The notes beneath the pieces were generated by a model, which was not told where the DNA came from, searched no databases, and saw only the letters and a program-made list of their open reading frames with translations. Shown piece by piece: positions 1-6,147 of a stretch of DNA of 9,045 bases. The translations under genes were made by a program, and so were the position numbers. Source of the DNA: Planctomycetales bacterium 4484_123 (GTDB taxonomy: Bacteria; Planctomycetota; Phycisphaerae; SM23-33); the NCBI GenBank assembly GCA_002049885.1, contig MVCS01000079.1, positions 1-9,045 on the forward strand, given 5' to 3'. Every line of letters starts with the position of its first letter. Within the stretch, counting starts at the first letter, position 1.

Positions 1-1407
1 TGGGTGGTGCTGCCGGTGGTCTGGGTGGCCCTGGAATACGCCCGCGCGCACGCGCTGAGCGGTTTTCCGTGGTTCTTCCTCGCCCACAGCCAGTATCGGC
101 GCGTGCTGCTGATCCAGGTTTGCGACCTGGTCGGTCAGTACGGCGTCTCGGTGTTCGTTGCCATGGTCAACGGCGTGCTGATCGACGCCCTGGGGCTGTG
201 GCTTTTCCGGCGGGCCTGCGGAGCAGCTCGCCCGGTTCGGCATGTGGTGGCGGGGGCGGCGGTCAGTGCACTGGCGTGCGCGTTTCTGGTCGTTTACGGC
301 TATGCGCGGGTGGGCCAGAAGGCCACCCGGCCCGGGCCGACGGTCGGTGTGGTCCAGCAGGCCTTTCCGATATCTCTGTTTCGCAAGGGCGCCCCGCCCG
401 AGGAGGTCTTCGCCAAACATCGGGACAACTCCCTGCCGCTGCGCGGAGCCGGTTGCGACCTGGTGGTCTGGCCGGAGAGCATGTTGGGCTACGGCGGCAT
501 GGACCCGGAGCAGATTCTGGCAATCGACCCGCTGGCCATTGACGTCCGCACCGGCCGGCGGCGCTGGACGGCCAGGGAGCAGCAGATGATCCGCCGCTGC
601 CAGGCGGACGTCCGGGCGCTTCAGGTCCTGCTGGCGGACCTGGGCTGTCCCCTGCTGGCCGGCGGGCCCATGACCGACCCTGCCACGGGTCTGCCGACCA
701 ACTCGGCCCTGCTCTTCGACCGCGGCCCGACCGGGCGCATCCGGCTGGTGGGCCGGTACGACAAGATGCACCTGGTGCCCTTCGGCGAATCCGTGCCCTT
801 CCGGACGACCTGGCCGGGGCTGCACCGGCTGCTTCGGCGGTTCGTCCCGGAGGCGATGCCTCAGTTGGCAGCGGGCAGGAAGCCCGTGGTCTTTGAGATC
901 ACCGCTGGCGGCGAAGGCGATGGCGATCAACGCTTTGGCGTCGTCGTGCCGATATGCTATGAAGGTGTTTTCTCGCGTGTGTGCCGCAGGTTGATTATGC
1001 ACAATGGCCGCAAGAGGGCAGACCTGCTGGTCAATATTTCCAACGACGGCTGGTTCGTCCTGGCCACCGCCCGCTGGAACCACGCTTCGACCGAGCTGGA
1101 TCAGCACCTGGCCCAGTACGTCTTTCGGGCGGTCGAGCTTCGCGTGCCGGTGGTCCGCGCCGTCAACACCGGCATCAGCGCCTACATCGACTCGAACGGG
1201 CGCATCGTCGGGACGGTCAGGGGCTACCGGGGCCGGCGGAAGATGATCGGCGGGCGGCTCGTGGCGCATACGCTTGTGGACGAAAGGGTTTCGCTATATA
1301 GTCTGATCGGCGACAGGGTTGGGGACGTCTTCGCGTGGGTGCTTAGCGCGGGCGCCGCAGTTATTGCCATGTTTCTGCTCGGCAAGCGGCGGAAATCGAA
1401 GGAGTGA
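1..1407 (+). CDS. lnt: apolipoprotein N-acyltransferase (5' truncated)
   Basis: Lnt transfers the third acyl chain from phospholipid to the N-terminal cysteine of lipoproteins at the periplasmic face of the inner membrane. The reading frame is open from base 1, so the N-terminal membrane segments are missing. What remains begins in the last transmembrane part, with the family signature ALSGFPWFFLAHSQYR, and leads into the nitrilase-like domain. The catalytic triad is visible: Glu in VVWPES (codon 475-477), Lys in RYDKMHLVPFGE (codon 763-765) and Cys in PICYEG (codon 955-957). The second Glu eight residues after the Lys and the CYE triplet, both important in E. coli Lnt, are also kept. The C-terminal NISNDGWF and RAVNTGIS blocks match the family, and a last hydrophobic helix ends in KRRKSKE. 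Glu-to-Lys spacing is 96 residues against 68 in E. coli, so there is an insertion after the catalytic Glu. The next gene starts two bases downstream and encodes a probable Lnt substrate. The family call is very secure. Confidence 0.95.
   Translation, partial: WVVLPVVWVALEYARAHALSGFPWFFLAHSQYRRVLLIQVCDLVGQYGVSVFVAMVNGVLIDALGLWLFRRACGAARPVRHVVAGAAVSALACAFLVVYGYARVGQKATRPGPTVGVVQQAFPISLFRKGAPPEEVFAKHRDNSLPLRGAGCDLVVWPESMLGYGGMDPEQILAIDPLAIDVRTGRRRWTAREQQMIRRCQADVRALQVLLADLGCPLLAGGPMTDPATGLPTNSALLFDRGPTGRIRLVGRYDKMHLVPFGESVPFRTTWPGLHRLLRRFVPEAMPQLAAGRKPVVFEITAGGEGDGDQRFGVVVPICYEGVFSRVCRRLIMHNGRKRADLLVNISNDGWFVLATARWNHASTELDQHLAQYVFRAVELRVPVVRAVNTGISAYIDSNGRIVGTVRGYRGRRKMIGGRLVAHTLVDERVSLYSLIGDRVGDVFAWVLSAGAAVIAMFLLGKRRKSKE
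1399..1404 (+). promoter_or_regulatory. Shine-Dalgarno AAGGAG for the HEAT lipoprotein
   Basis: AAGGAG lies inside the last codons of lnt, five bases before ATG 1410. It decides against the GTG at 1404, which overlaps the motif itself and so would have no spacer. Translation of the two genes is probably coupled. Confidence 0.75.
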
Positions 1408-1409
1408 GG

Positions 1410-2567
1410 ATGGGTCGTACAGACAGTTACAGCGGATCGGGATTCCCGTGGTATGGGATGGCTGTGTGGGCGGGGATGCTGCTTGCCGTTGGCTGTGGCA
1501 ATACGGCGACGGAGTTGAAGGCCGTTCCCACGCAGGCCTACGTGGACGCCCGGTGGGTGCTGCTTCAGGCGGCGGAGGACCCCGACCCGCGGGTGCGGAC
1601 CAATGCCCTGGAGGCCCTGGCGGTCACGGAGGGCAAGGCGGTCGGGGCGATATTCGTCCAGTCGTTGAAGGACGACCGCGTGCCGGTCGTGGCCGCGGCG
1701 GCCATGGCCATCGGCGAGTGCCGATACGCCCCGGCCTTGCCGGAATTGGTCAGGCTCGCACGCGACCCAAAGACCCCGCCGAAACTCCTCTGCGCGCTGA
1801 TTTACGCCCTGCACCGGCTGGGCAACGACGAGTTCACCAACGCCCTCGGAGGACTGCTGCACCATCGCGACAAGTTTGTGCGGGCCGAGGCCGCACGGAT
1901 CATGGGCAAGATGGGCGTCCCCAGCGCCGTCGGACCCCTGAAGTCCGTCCAGCGGGACGATTACGAGGTGGTCGTCCGCCTGAACGTGGCTGAGGCCCTG
2001 GCCGTGCTGGGCGACGAACGCTCCATCGGGCTGCTTGAGGCCTTCACCAAGAGCCAGTTCCTGGAGGACCGCCTTATTGCGGTGGCCGCCCTGGGCAAGC
2101 TCAGGCACGCGCGCTCGGTGTACGTTCTCAAGCGACTGTTGAAGCAAAGCGCCCAGGACCCGATCGTGCGCGTGGCTGCCGCCGGCTGCCTGGCCGAGCT
2201 GGGTGAGGATGACGGCAGGGAGTGCTTGTTGAAAGCGGTCAAGGACCCGCGGGCCGTGCTCCGCAAGGCTCGCGGCAGCAAGGCGAACATCCGCACGGCC
2301 GAAATCACCACGCTTCAGACGCTGGCCGTCCTGGGCCTGGAAAAGCTCGGCGAGGTCCAGGCGGTGGACATCGTCTATCCCCTGTTGCGCTCGAAGCGGG
2401 GGCCGGTGCGGGTGGCTGCGGCGCGAACGATCCTGCGGCTGTTGGCACGCTACCGGCCGGCCGGGGCACCGCCCCGTCGGGCCCGCCGGGGGTCACCGCC
2501 TGCGACCCAGCCGACCTCGGGCCCGGCCCGGCGCCCCAGGCTGCATACCTCCGGGGCCAAGGATTGA
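1410..2567 (+). CDS. HEAT-repeat lipoprotein, function unknown
   Basis: This 385-residue protein starts at ATG 1410, behind a well-spaced AAGGAG. Residues 14-28 are hydrophobic and end in LLAVGC, giving a lipobox with Cys29 as the lipidation site. The box is imperfect (Ala instead of Leu at -3) and the n-region has only one Arg. Gly at +2 would favour the outer membrane under the E. coli rule. Residues about 44-345 form roughly nine HEAT-like helical hairpins with the recurring pattern D-x-x-V-R-x-x-A-A-x-x-L-G, for example DPDPRVRTNALEALA, HRDKFVRAEAARIMGKMG and DPIVRVAAAGCLAELG. Such solenoids are protein-binding scaffolds, and no catalytic motif is visible. The last 40 or so residues are Pro/Arg-rich and probably disordered. 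Its place directly after lnt suits a lipoprotein. It may tether envelope partners, but the partner is unknown. Secretion rests on the signal peptide alone. Confidence 0.85.
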   Translation: MGRTDSYSGSGFPWYGMAVWAGMLLAVGCGNTATELKAVPTQAYVDARWVLLQAAEDPDPRVRTNALEALAVTEGKAVGAIFVQSLKDDRVPVVAAAAMAIGECRYAPALPELVRLARDPKTPPKLLCALIYALHRLGNDEFTNALGGLLHHRDKFVRAEAARIMGKMGVPSAVGPLKSVQRDDYEVVVRLNVAEALAVLGDERSIGLLEAFTKSQFLEDRLIAVAALGKLRHARSVYVLKRLLKQSAQDPIVRVAAAGCLAELGEDDGRECLLKAVKDPRAVLRKARGSKANIRTAEITTLQTLAVLGLEKLGEVQAVDIVYPLLRSKRGPVRVAAARTILRLLARYRPAGAPPRRARRGSPPATQPTSGPARRPRLHTSGAKD

Positions 2568-2584
2568 CGTAGAGGCAACGACAG

Positions 2585-2756
2585 GCGGCGTCTGGCGGGG
2601 CCCCAGCCGGCCCAACGACTGGGCTTGGGGCCTCCGATGGGGAGCTCAGCAGGCACGTTGCCGGCCGGGCTCCGGGTGGCGCGTCCCCGGCGCGGGCGCT
2701 GTGGTGAGGTTGTCTCTGGCTGGCGATGAGCCGGCCGGCAGCGTGCCAGACGCCGT
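2585..2756 (+). ncRNA. candidate structured RNA or inverted-repeat element (three-helix junction)
   Basis: Three helices can be drawn by hand. P1 pairs 2586-2593 (CGGCGTCT) with 2748-2755 (AGACGCCG), eight perfect pairs, with a possible G-U at 2585/2756. P2 is a local hairpin: 2599-2605 pairs with 2626-2632 and 2609-2614 with 2620-2625, with a GCC bulge at 2606-2608 and the loop ACGAC. P3 pairs 2652-2668 (GGCACGTTGCCGGCCGG) with 2731-2747 (CCGGCCGGCAGCGTGCC), 17 pairs with a single G-U. The 3' strands of P1 and P3 are adjacent, which would allow coaxial stacking. The region lies in the 276-base gap between the HEAT lipoprotein and the coiled-coil gene. It could be an mRNA leader or attenuator, an independent RNA, or a decayed palindromic repeat. 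The pairings are seen directly; a function is inferred. High GC makes short chance helices common, but 17 pairs are unlikely by chance. Confidence 0.38.
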
Positions 2757-2847
2757 GGCACGGGTTGCAGAACTCTCCAGACGTTACGCGACGGCGCTGC
2801 TGTTGAAGAGGCTGGCGACGATCGCCCAGAAGGAGACGCACAGTTGA
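2704..2847 (+). CDS. probable small ORF coupled to the coiled-coil gene
   Basis: This frame encodes 47 residues from GTG 2704 (48 from the adjacent GTG 2701). It ends in PDAVARVAELSRRYATALLL followed by KRLATIAQKETHS. Its TGA (2845-2847) overlaps the TTG start of the next gene as TTGA, a typical translational-coupling overlap. Codon composition looks coding: GC is highest at third positions, intermediate at first and lowest at second. The C-terminal half would form an amphipathic, Arg/Lys-rich helix. Against it, no convincing Shine-Dalgarno precedes either GTG. The frame also stays open upstream through the whole gap without an ATG, GTG or TTG start, so the true start is uncertain. The start codons sit in the large loop of the P3 helix, so the ORF could also be a leader peptide. 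I do not recognise a family. Confidence 0.4.
   Translation: MRLSLAGDEPAGSVPDAVARVAELSRRYATALLLKRLATIAQKETHS
2830..2835 (+). promoter_or_regulatory. Shine-Dalgarno AAGGAG fixing a TTG start
   Basis: A perfect AAGGAG sits eight bases before TTG 2844. The downstream sequence immediately encodes a basic residue followed by a membrane anchor. Together these make TTG the real start of the coiled-coil gene. Confidence 0.75.
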
Positions 2848-3731
2848 GTACGCTGACGAAGATCTGCGTGGTAGTGCTGGTGCTCTTGACGCTGTTCGCG
2901 TCGGTGGTGTTCATCCGCAAGGCGGGCGTGGATACGAACTGGAGGGCCTACGCCGAGAAGCAGAGGCACCGCGCCAACATCCAGGAGAGCTACGCCCGTG
3001 CCCAGATGGTGGTGGCCCGGCACTGGCAGCAGCTGTACGAAGAGGCGGTCCGCGACGCCAAGAAGGAGCGCGACCGGTTCGACACCACCCTGGCCAACAG
3101 GGACAGCGAGCTGGCCCGTTTGGCCAGGTCTGAAGCGGAGCTTCAGGGCCAGCTTACCGAGTCCCAGGACCTCAACAAGGCCCTGGAGAGCACGCTGAAA
3201 GCACAGGTGGAGTACAACAAGGGCCTTGTTGAACAGTTGGACAAGCAGCGGAAGGACAACATCCAGCTCGCCGACCAGCTCCGCCGCTCACGCGACAAGA
3301 TCAAGGAATACCTCATCGATATCGACAACCTCAAGAAGCAAGCGGAGTTCCTTCAGGAGCAGCTCACGGCCAAGGAAGGCGAGATCACCGATCTCCAGAA
3401 CAAGCTTCAGCGGTTGGAGAGCGAAGTGGCCCGGCTGAGGGCCGGCGCCGGGGGTGCCGTGCCCGCCGCCGCCGTGGAGGCGGCCACGCCGGTCGGGGAG
3501 AAAATCAGCGCAGTGGTGCTGGCGGTCCAGGGCGACCTGGCCAGCCTTAACGTGGGTTCGGCCTCGGGGGTCAAGAAGGGAATGGTCTTCACCCTCTACC
3601 GGGACGACAAGTTCGTGGCTCATCTCCGGGTGGCTGAAGTGGGTCCCGCAACCTGCGCGGGTGTCCTCTACGACCGCACCGATGCGGTCAGGCAGGGCGA
3701 CAAGGCCACCAACAGGCTGGACCTGGAGTGA
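2844..3731 (+). CDS. membrane-anchored coiled-coil protein with beta-rich C-terminal domain (MreC-like architecture)
   Basis: The product is 295 residues, from a TTG start supported by a strong ribosome site. Residues 6-24 are a single transmembrane helix, with positive residues (R25, K26) following. Residues about 45-200 are a long coiled coil with clear hydrophobic heptads, best between 155 and 198 (for example IDNLKKQAEFLQEQL and ITDLQNKLQRLESEVARL). A Gly/Ala/Pro linker (201-217) leads to a compact, predicted beta-rich domain (219-290) with alternating hydrophobics and turns such as NVGSASGVKKGMVFTLYRDD and LRVAEVGPATCAGVL. This order resembles MreC, but the C-terminal domain lacks MreC's sequence blocks, and a true mreC is present at 6214. 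Thirteen bases separate it from the next small membrane-protein gene, and mreB follows. Topology is not certain: the domain could face the periplasm (as in MreC) or the cytoplasm. A role in cell-shape control is inferred from context only. Confidence 0.85.
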   Translation: MSTLTKICVVVLVLLTLFASVVFIRKAGVDTNWRAYAEKQRHRANIQESYARAQMVVARHWQQLYEEAVRDAKKERDRFDTTLANRDSELARLARSEAELQGQLTESQDLNKALESTLKAQVEYNKGLVEQLDKQRKDNIQLADQLRRSRDKIKEYLIDIDNLKKQAEFLQEQLTAKEGEITDLQNKLQRLESEVARLRAGAGGAVPAAAVEAATPVGEKISAVVLAVQGDLASLNVGSASGVKKGMVFTLYRDDKFVAHLRVAEVGPATCAGVLYDRTDAVRQGDKATNRLDLE

Positions 3732-3744
3732 AAGGAGCGGAGCC

Positions 3745-3930
3745 ATGGCGGTCCAAGCCCCAGAGCCGGTAGTCAAGGTAAAACCCTCTTCAAACGTCTA
3801 CACCGTTCTGCTGATTGTGGCCATTCTTTGCCTGGGCGTCGCGGTCGGAATGACCGTCTATGACTTGATGGAACGCTACGGGCTGCTGTTCAAGGAGCTT
3901 TTCACGGGCCAGGAGATCCCGCCGACGTGA
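3745..3930 (+). CDS. small single-span membrane protein, function unknown
   Basis: This 61-residue protein starts at ATG 3745, seven bases after a perfect AAAGGAG that overlaps the stop of the preceding gene. A short Pro/Lys-containing N-terminus (APEPVVKVKPSSN) leads to one strongly hydrophobic helix at about 19-38 (YTVLLIVAILCLGVAVGMTV). A short tail (YDLMERYGLLFKELFTGQ, ending in PPT) could be an amphipathic helix. There is no cleavage site or lipobox. The spacing and ribosome site make co-expression with the coiled-coil protein nearly certain, and mreB is the next gene. Small membrane proteins of this type often act as partners or regulators of larger complexes, but nothing in the sequence shows which. 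I do not recognise the family. Confidence 0.8.
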   Translation: MAVQAPEPVVKVKPSSNVYTVLLIVAILCLGVAVGMTVYDLMERYGLLFKELFTGQEIPPT

Positions 3931-4010
3931 GGCCCATTGCCCGTCGCTGCCGCTCGGTGGGGCCTCGCCGAACGGCGCTGGGATGCTCGCAGAGTCCGGA
4001 CGCCCGGTTG

Positions 4011-4037
4011 GGTTCGATAGGGCGGCCTGGTTCGATA
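4011..4037 (+). repeat. tandem 9-bp direct repeat GGTTCGATA
   Basis: GGTTCGATA occurs at 4011-4019 and again at 4029-4037, 18 bases start to start (close to two helical turns), in the gap before mreB. This could be a regulator-binding site. It resembles a tRNA T-loop but no tRNA can be folded around it. Chance is not excluded. Confidence 0.3.
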
Positions 4038-4051
4038 CGCACGGAGGGCGG

Positions 4052-4099
4052 TGCCGCTGGCCGGTGCGGCCGGGCCTGACCAGAGGCCGCCAGCGGGCA
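4052..4099 (+). promoter_or_regulatory. hairpin just before the mreB ribosome site
   Basis: CCGCTGGC (4054-4061) pairs perfectly with GCCAGCGG (4089-4096). Two more pairs (4052-4053 with 4098-4099) are possible past a bulged G. Inside, GGCCT (4073-4077) pairs with AGGCC (4084-4088), loop GACCAG, directly stacked on the outer stem's 3' strand. The base of the stem abuts the only Shine-Dalgarno-like AAGG (4099-4102) ahead of mreB ATG 4114. It could therefore modulate mreB translation; that is inference. The rest of the 3931-4113 gap shows no convincing promoter or ORF. Confidence 0.35.
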
Positions 4100-4113
4100 A
4101 GGATGATGAGGCC

Positions 4114-5172
4114 ATGATCTTCGACTCCATCTTGGGGCTGTTCTCGCTGGACATGGGCATCGACCTGGGCACCTGCAACACCTTGGTGTGTGTTCGCGGC
4201 CAGGGCGTGGTGCTGAACGAGCCGTCGGTGGTGGCCGTCAAGCGAGGCACGAACAAGGTGCTTCAGAACGGCAACGCCGTGGGCCTGGTGGCCAAGGAGA
4301 TGATGGGCAAGACCCCCGGGTCCATCAGCGCCATCCGTCCCATGAAGGATGGGGTCATCGCCGATTTCGACATCACCGAGGCGATGCTCTCGTACTTCAT
4401 CCGCAAGGCCCATCGCGGCCGGACGCTGATCAAGCCGCGCGTGGTCGTCTCTGTGCCCTCGGGCATCACGGCCGTGGAGAGGCGGGCGGTGCTGAACTCC
4501 GCCGAGCGAGCCAGCGCCCGACGCGTGTACCTGGTGGAGGAACCCATGGCGGCGGCCATCGGCGCCGGATTGCCCATCACCGAGCCCACCGCTTCCATGA
4601 TCGTCGATATCGGCGGCGGGACCACCGAGGTCGCCATCATCTCCATCGCCGACATCAGCGTCTGTGAGTCCATTCGCGTCGCCGGCGACGACATGGATGA
4701 AGCCATCGCCGCCCACATGAAACGCACCTACAACCTGATGATTGGCGAGCAGACCGCCGAGCGGATCAAGGTCGGCATCGGCTCGGCGGCCCCGCTGCCC
4801 GAGGAGCTGACCATGGACGTCCGCGGGCGGGACATGATCTCCGGCCTGCCCCGCAAGACCCTCATCTCCTCCGAAGAGGTGCGCGAGGCCCTGCGCGAGC
4901 CGGTCGGCGCCATCATCGACTGCGTCATGCGCACCCTGGAGAAGGCCGAGCCGGAGTTGGCGGCCGACCTGGTGGACAACGGCATCGTGCTGGCCGGCGG
5001 GGGGGCGTTGCTCCGCGGCATCGATGTGGTCATCTCGAACGCCACCGGCCTGGACGTACGCGTCGCCGACGACCCCCTCACCGTCGTGGCCCGGGGCACC
5101 GCCGTGTACCTCGAGCACCTCGACCTCTGGAAGGACACCCTCGAGTCCGACGAGGACAGCATGCTGGGCTAG
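4114..5172 (+). CDS. mreB: rod-shape-determining protein MreB (actin homologue)
   Basis: MreB is an ATP-binding actin homologue that polymerises on the inner membrane and positions the peptidoglycan elongation machinery. The product is 352 residues, the usual size. ATG 4114 is chosen because the family begins just before this point (MIFDSILGLFSLDMGIDLGT). A GTG at 4051 would add 21 unrelated residues. The N-terminal hydrophobic stretch could act as the membrane-binding segment. Nucleotide-binding blocks are intact: phosphate 1 DLGTCNT (17-23), phosphate 2 DIGGGTTE (165-172) and the adenosine motif GIVLAGGGALLRGID (290-304). VEEPMAAAIGAG (from 141), IRPMKDGVIADF and IGEQTAERIK are also typical. 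A Cys replaces the usual Ala in GTANT. The ribosome site is weak (AAGG 11 bases upstream). mreC and mreD do not follow directly; a minus-strand exporter gene intervenes. Confidence 0.97.
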   Translation: MIFDSILGLFSLDMGIDLGTCNTLVCVRGQGVVLNEPSVVAVKRGTNKVLQNGNAVGLVAKEMMGKTPGSISAIRPMKDGVIADFDITEAMLSYFIRKAHRGRTLIKPRVVVSVPSGITAVERRAVLNSAERASARRVYLVEEPMAAAIGAGLPITEPTASMIVDIGGGTTEVAIISIADISVCESIRVAGDDMDEAIAAHMKRTYNLMIGEQTAERIKVGIGSAAPLPEELTMDVRGRDMISGLPRKTLISSEEVREALREPVGAIIDCVMRTLEKAEPELAADLVDNGIVLAGGGALLRGIDVVISNATGLDVRVADDPLTVVARGTAVYLEHLDLWKDTLESDEDSMLG

Positions 5173-5239
5173 GTGCTGCCTGACATGCAGCTCGGGCTTC
5201 GGCCGGCGTGCTCGGCGGCTGACTTCGTCCGGCTGCATC

Positions 5240-5277
5240 GGCGATTCGGCCTTGAATCGCCTCCTTCACCTTCCTTG
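5240..5277 (+). terminator. candidate intrinsic terminator after mreB
   Basis: GGCGATTC (5240-5247) and GAATCGCC (5254-5261) form a perfect 8-bp stem with the loop GGCCTT. On the plus strand it is followed by a pyrimidine-rich stretch (TCCTTCACCTTCCTTG), a poor but plausible U-tract for this GC content. There is no T-rich tail in the opposite direction, so it should serve mreB rather than the converging exporter gene. The remainder of 5173-5373 shows no gene. Confidence 0.5.
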
Positions 5278-5373
5278 CCAGCCACCCAGGGCGCTTGCCG
5301 TCGCATCGGAGGAGCTTCCGGCCGCCTGCCGTTCGCCGTCATCTCGAGCGAGCTTCGCAGTGGCTCTGCGGTC

Positions 5374-6033
5374 TCAGGTCAGCGCCGTCAGCGCCAGGGC
5401 GATGCCCGAGACAGTCAGCACGGCTCCGCACACCGCGTCAACTGCCCGGAAGAAGTTGGGCCCCACGCGGTCGGGCCGGCTGCGTATCAACAGCGAGATG
5501 GACAGGAACCAGCAGCTCAGGCCCGCAGTGGCCGCGGCGGCGCCCTGCCAGACCGCCGCCGAGCCGGGGGCGACATGGCCTTTTTCGATAAGTTTGGCCC
5601 CGGCGCCCAGCCAGTACAGCAGCACGGCCGGATTGATGAGGGTAAGTCCCGCCCCGGTCAACAGGTCGCGCAGGCGGCTTGCGCCGTTGCTGCGGGTGCG
5701 TTCGGCCCGGGCCGCAGCCAGTACCCGCCGCGGGTTGCGAACGGCCTTGCGCAGGATGAGCAGTCCGATGGCCAGGATGACCGCCGCCCCCGGCAAACCC
5801 ACCCAGGTGCGGATCTGACCTATCGGCAGCCGGTCCATGAGCTGGGCACCCCCCCAGAAGCCTACCAGGATGTAGGTCGCCTCCAACATCACGCAGCCCA
5901 GGCTCACCCACAGGGTTCGCGTCCAGCCGGCAATCAGGCCGCGCCGGATGGCGACCATGTTCACTGGCCCCATGGGGGCGGCGGCAAGCAGCCCCGCCAG
6001 GAAGGCCGAACTGATTAGCAGGGCGGTGGTCAC
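5374..6033 (-). CDS. LysE/RhtB-family amino-acid exporter
   Basis: This is a 219-residue, strongly hydrophobic protein with about six membrane helices, the size and layout of the LysE/RhtB translocators that export amino acids and related metabolites. The family landmarks are the N-terminal PMGPVNMVAIRRGLIAGW (20-37), matching the conserved G-x-x-x-x-P-G-P region, INPAVLLYWLG (133-143), matching the N-P-K/x-x-x-x-F/Y-W block, and the C-terminal helix VDAVCGAVLTVSGIALAL. The substrate cannot be told from sequence. The start is GTG (complement of 6031-6033). No strong Shine-Dalgarno precedes it, but the family motif begins only 20 residues in, so there is little room for another start. It converges on mreB and diverges from mreC, so it is a separate single-gene transcription unit. 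It is functionally unrelated to the genes around it and may be an insertion into the mre cluster. Confidence 0.88.
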   Translation of the reverse strand: MTTALLISSAFLAGLLAAAPMGPVNMVAIRRGLIAGWTRTLWVSLGCVMLEATYILVGFWGGAQLMDRLPIGQIRTWVGLPGAAVILAIGLLILRKAVRNPRRVLAAARAERTRSNGASRLRDLLTGAGLTLINPAVLLYWLGAGAKLIEKGHVAPGSAAVWQGAAAATAGLSCWFLSISLLIRSRPDRVGPNFFRAVDAVCGAVLTVSGIALALTALT

Positions 6034-6095
6034 GCTCTGTGTCCGTCTCGGGCCTGCGGCTTTCGCCTTGGCTTGATCGATTCGAGCGGCCCTAT

Positions 6096-6123
6096 GTTAT
6101 CGGCAAGCTGCCCGTAGCGCCAA
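6096..6123 (-). promoter_or_regulatory. candidate sigma70-type promoter for the LysE-family gene
   Basis: Read on the minus strand, TTGGCG (6118-6123) and GATAAC (6096-6101) are separated by 16 bases, each matching four of six consensus positions. Transcription would begin near 6089, about 55 bases before the GTG start. This is weak evidence, helped by the position. Confidence 0.3.
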
Positions 6124-6147
6124 CACGGCCTCTGTGGGCGGCGGCCC

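Noticed and set aside
1224..2147. 307-codon open frame on the minus strand
   Set aside because: It is antisense to the HEAT lipoprotein and the end of lnt, and its composition is shadow-like.
4008..4038. Promoter directly before mreB
   Set aside because: TTGGGT with a poorly matching downstream hexamer falls below a believable match, so mreB may be read from upstream.
4000..4045. tRNA-like T-loop sequence (GGTTCGATA)
   Set aside because: No acceptor, D or anticodon arms can be built around either copy, and the flanking bases do not close a T-stem.
4051..4113. Upstream GTG start extending MreB by 21 residues
   Set aside because: The added residues do not resemble any MreB N-terminus, and the standard start pattern begins exactly at ATG 4114.
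3790..5238. 482-codon open frame on the minus strand
   Set aside because: It is the antisense shadow of mreB, with an Asp/Gly/His-rich product and no family motif.
5354..5372. Five-pair hairpin (CGCAG/CTGCG) after the exporter stop as its terminator
   Set aside because: The stem is short and has no T-rich tail on the minus strand.
5173..6018. 281-codon plus-strand frame after mreB
   Set aside because: It is antisense to the LysE-family gene, whose hydrophobic segments and motifs are clear. The plus-strand product is Gln/Arg/Gly-rich without domains.
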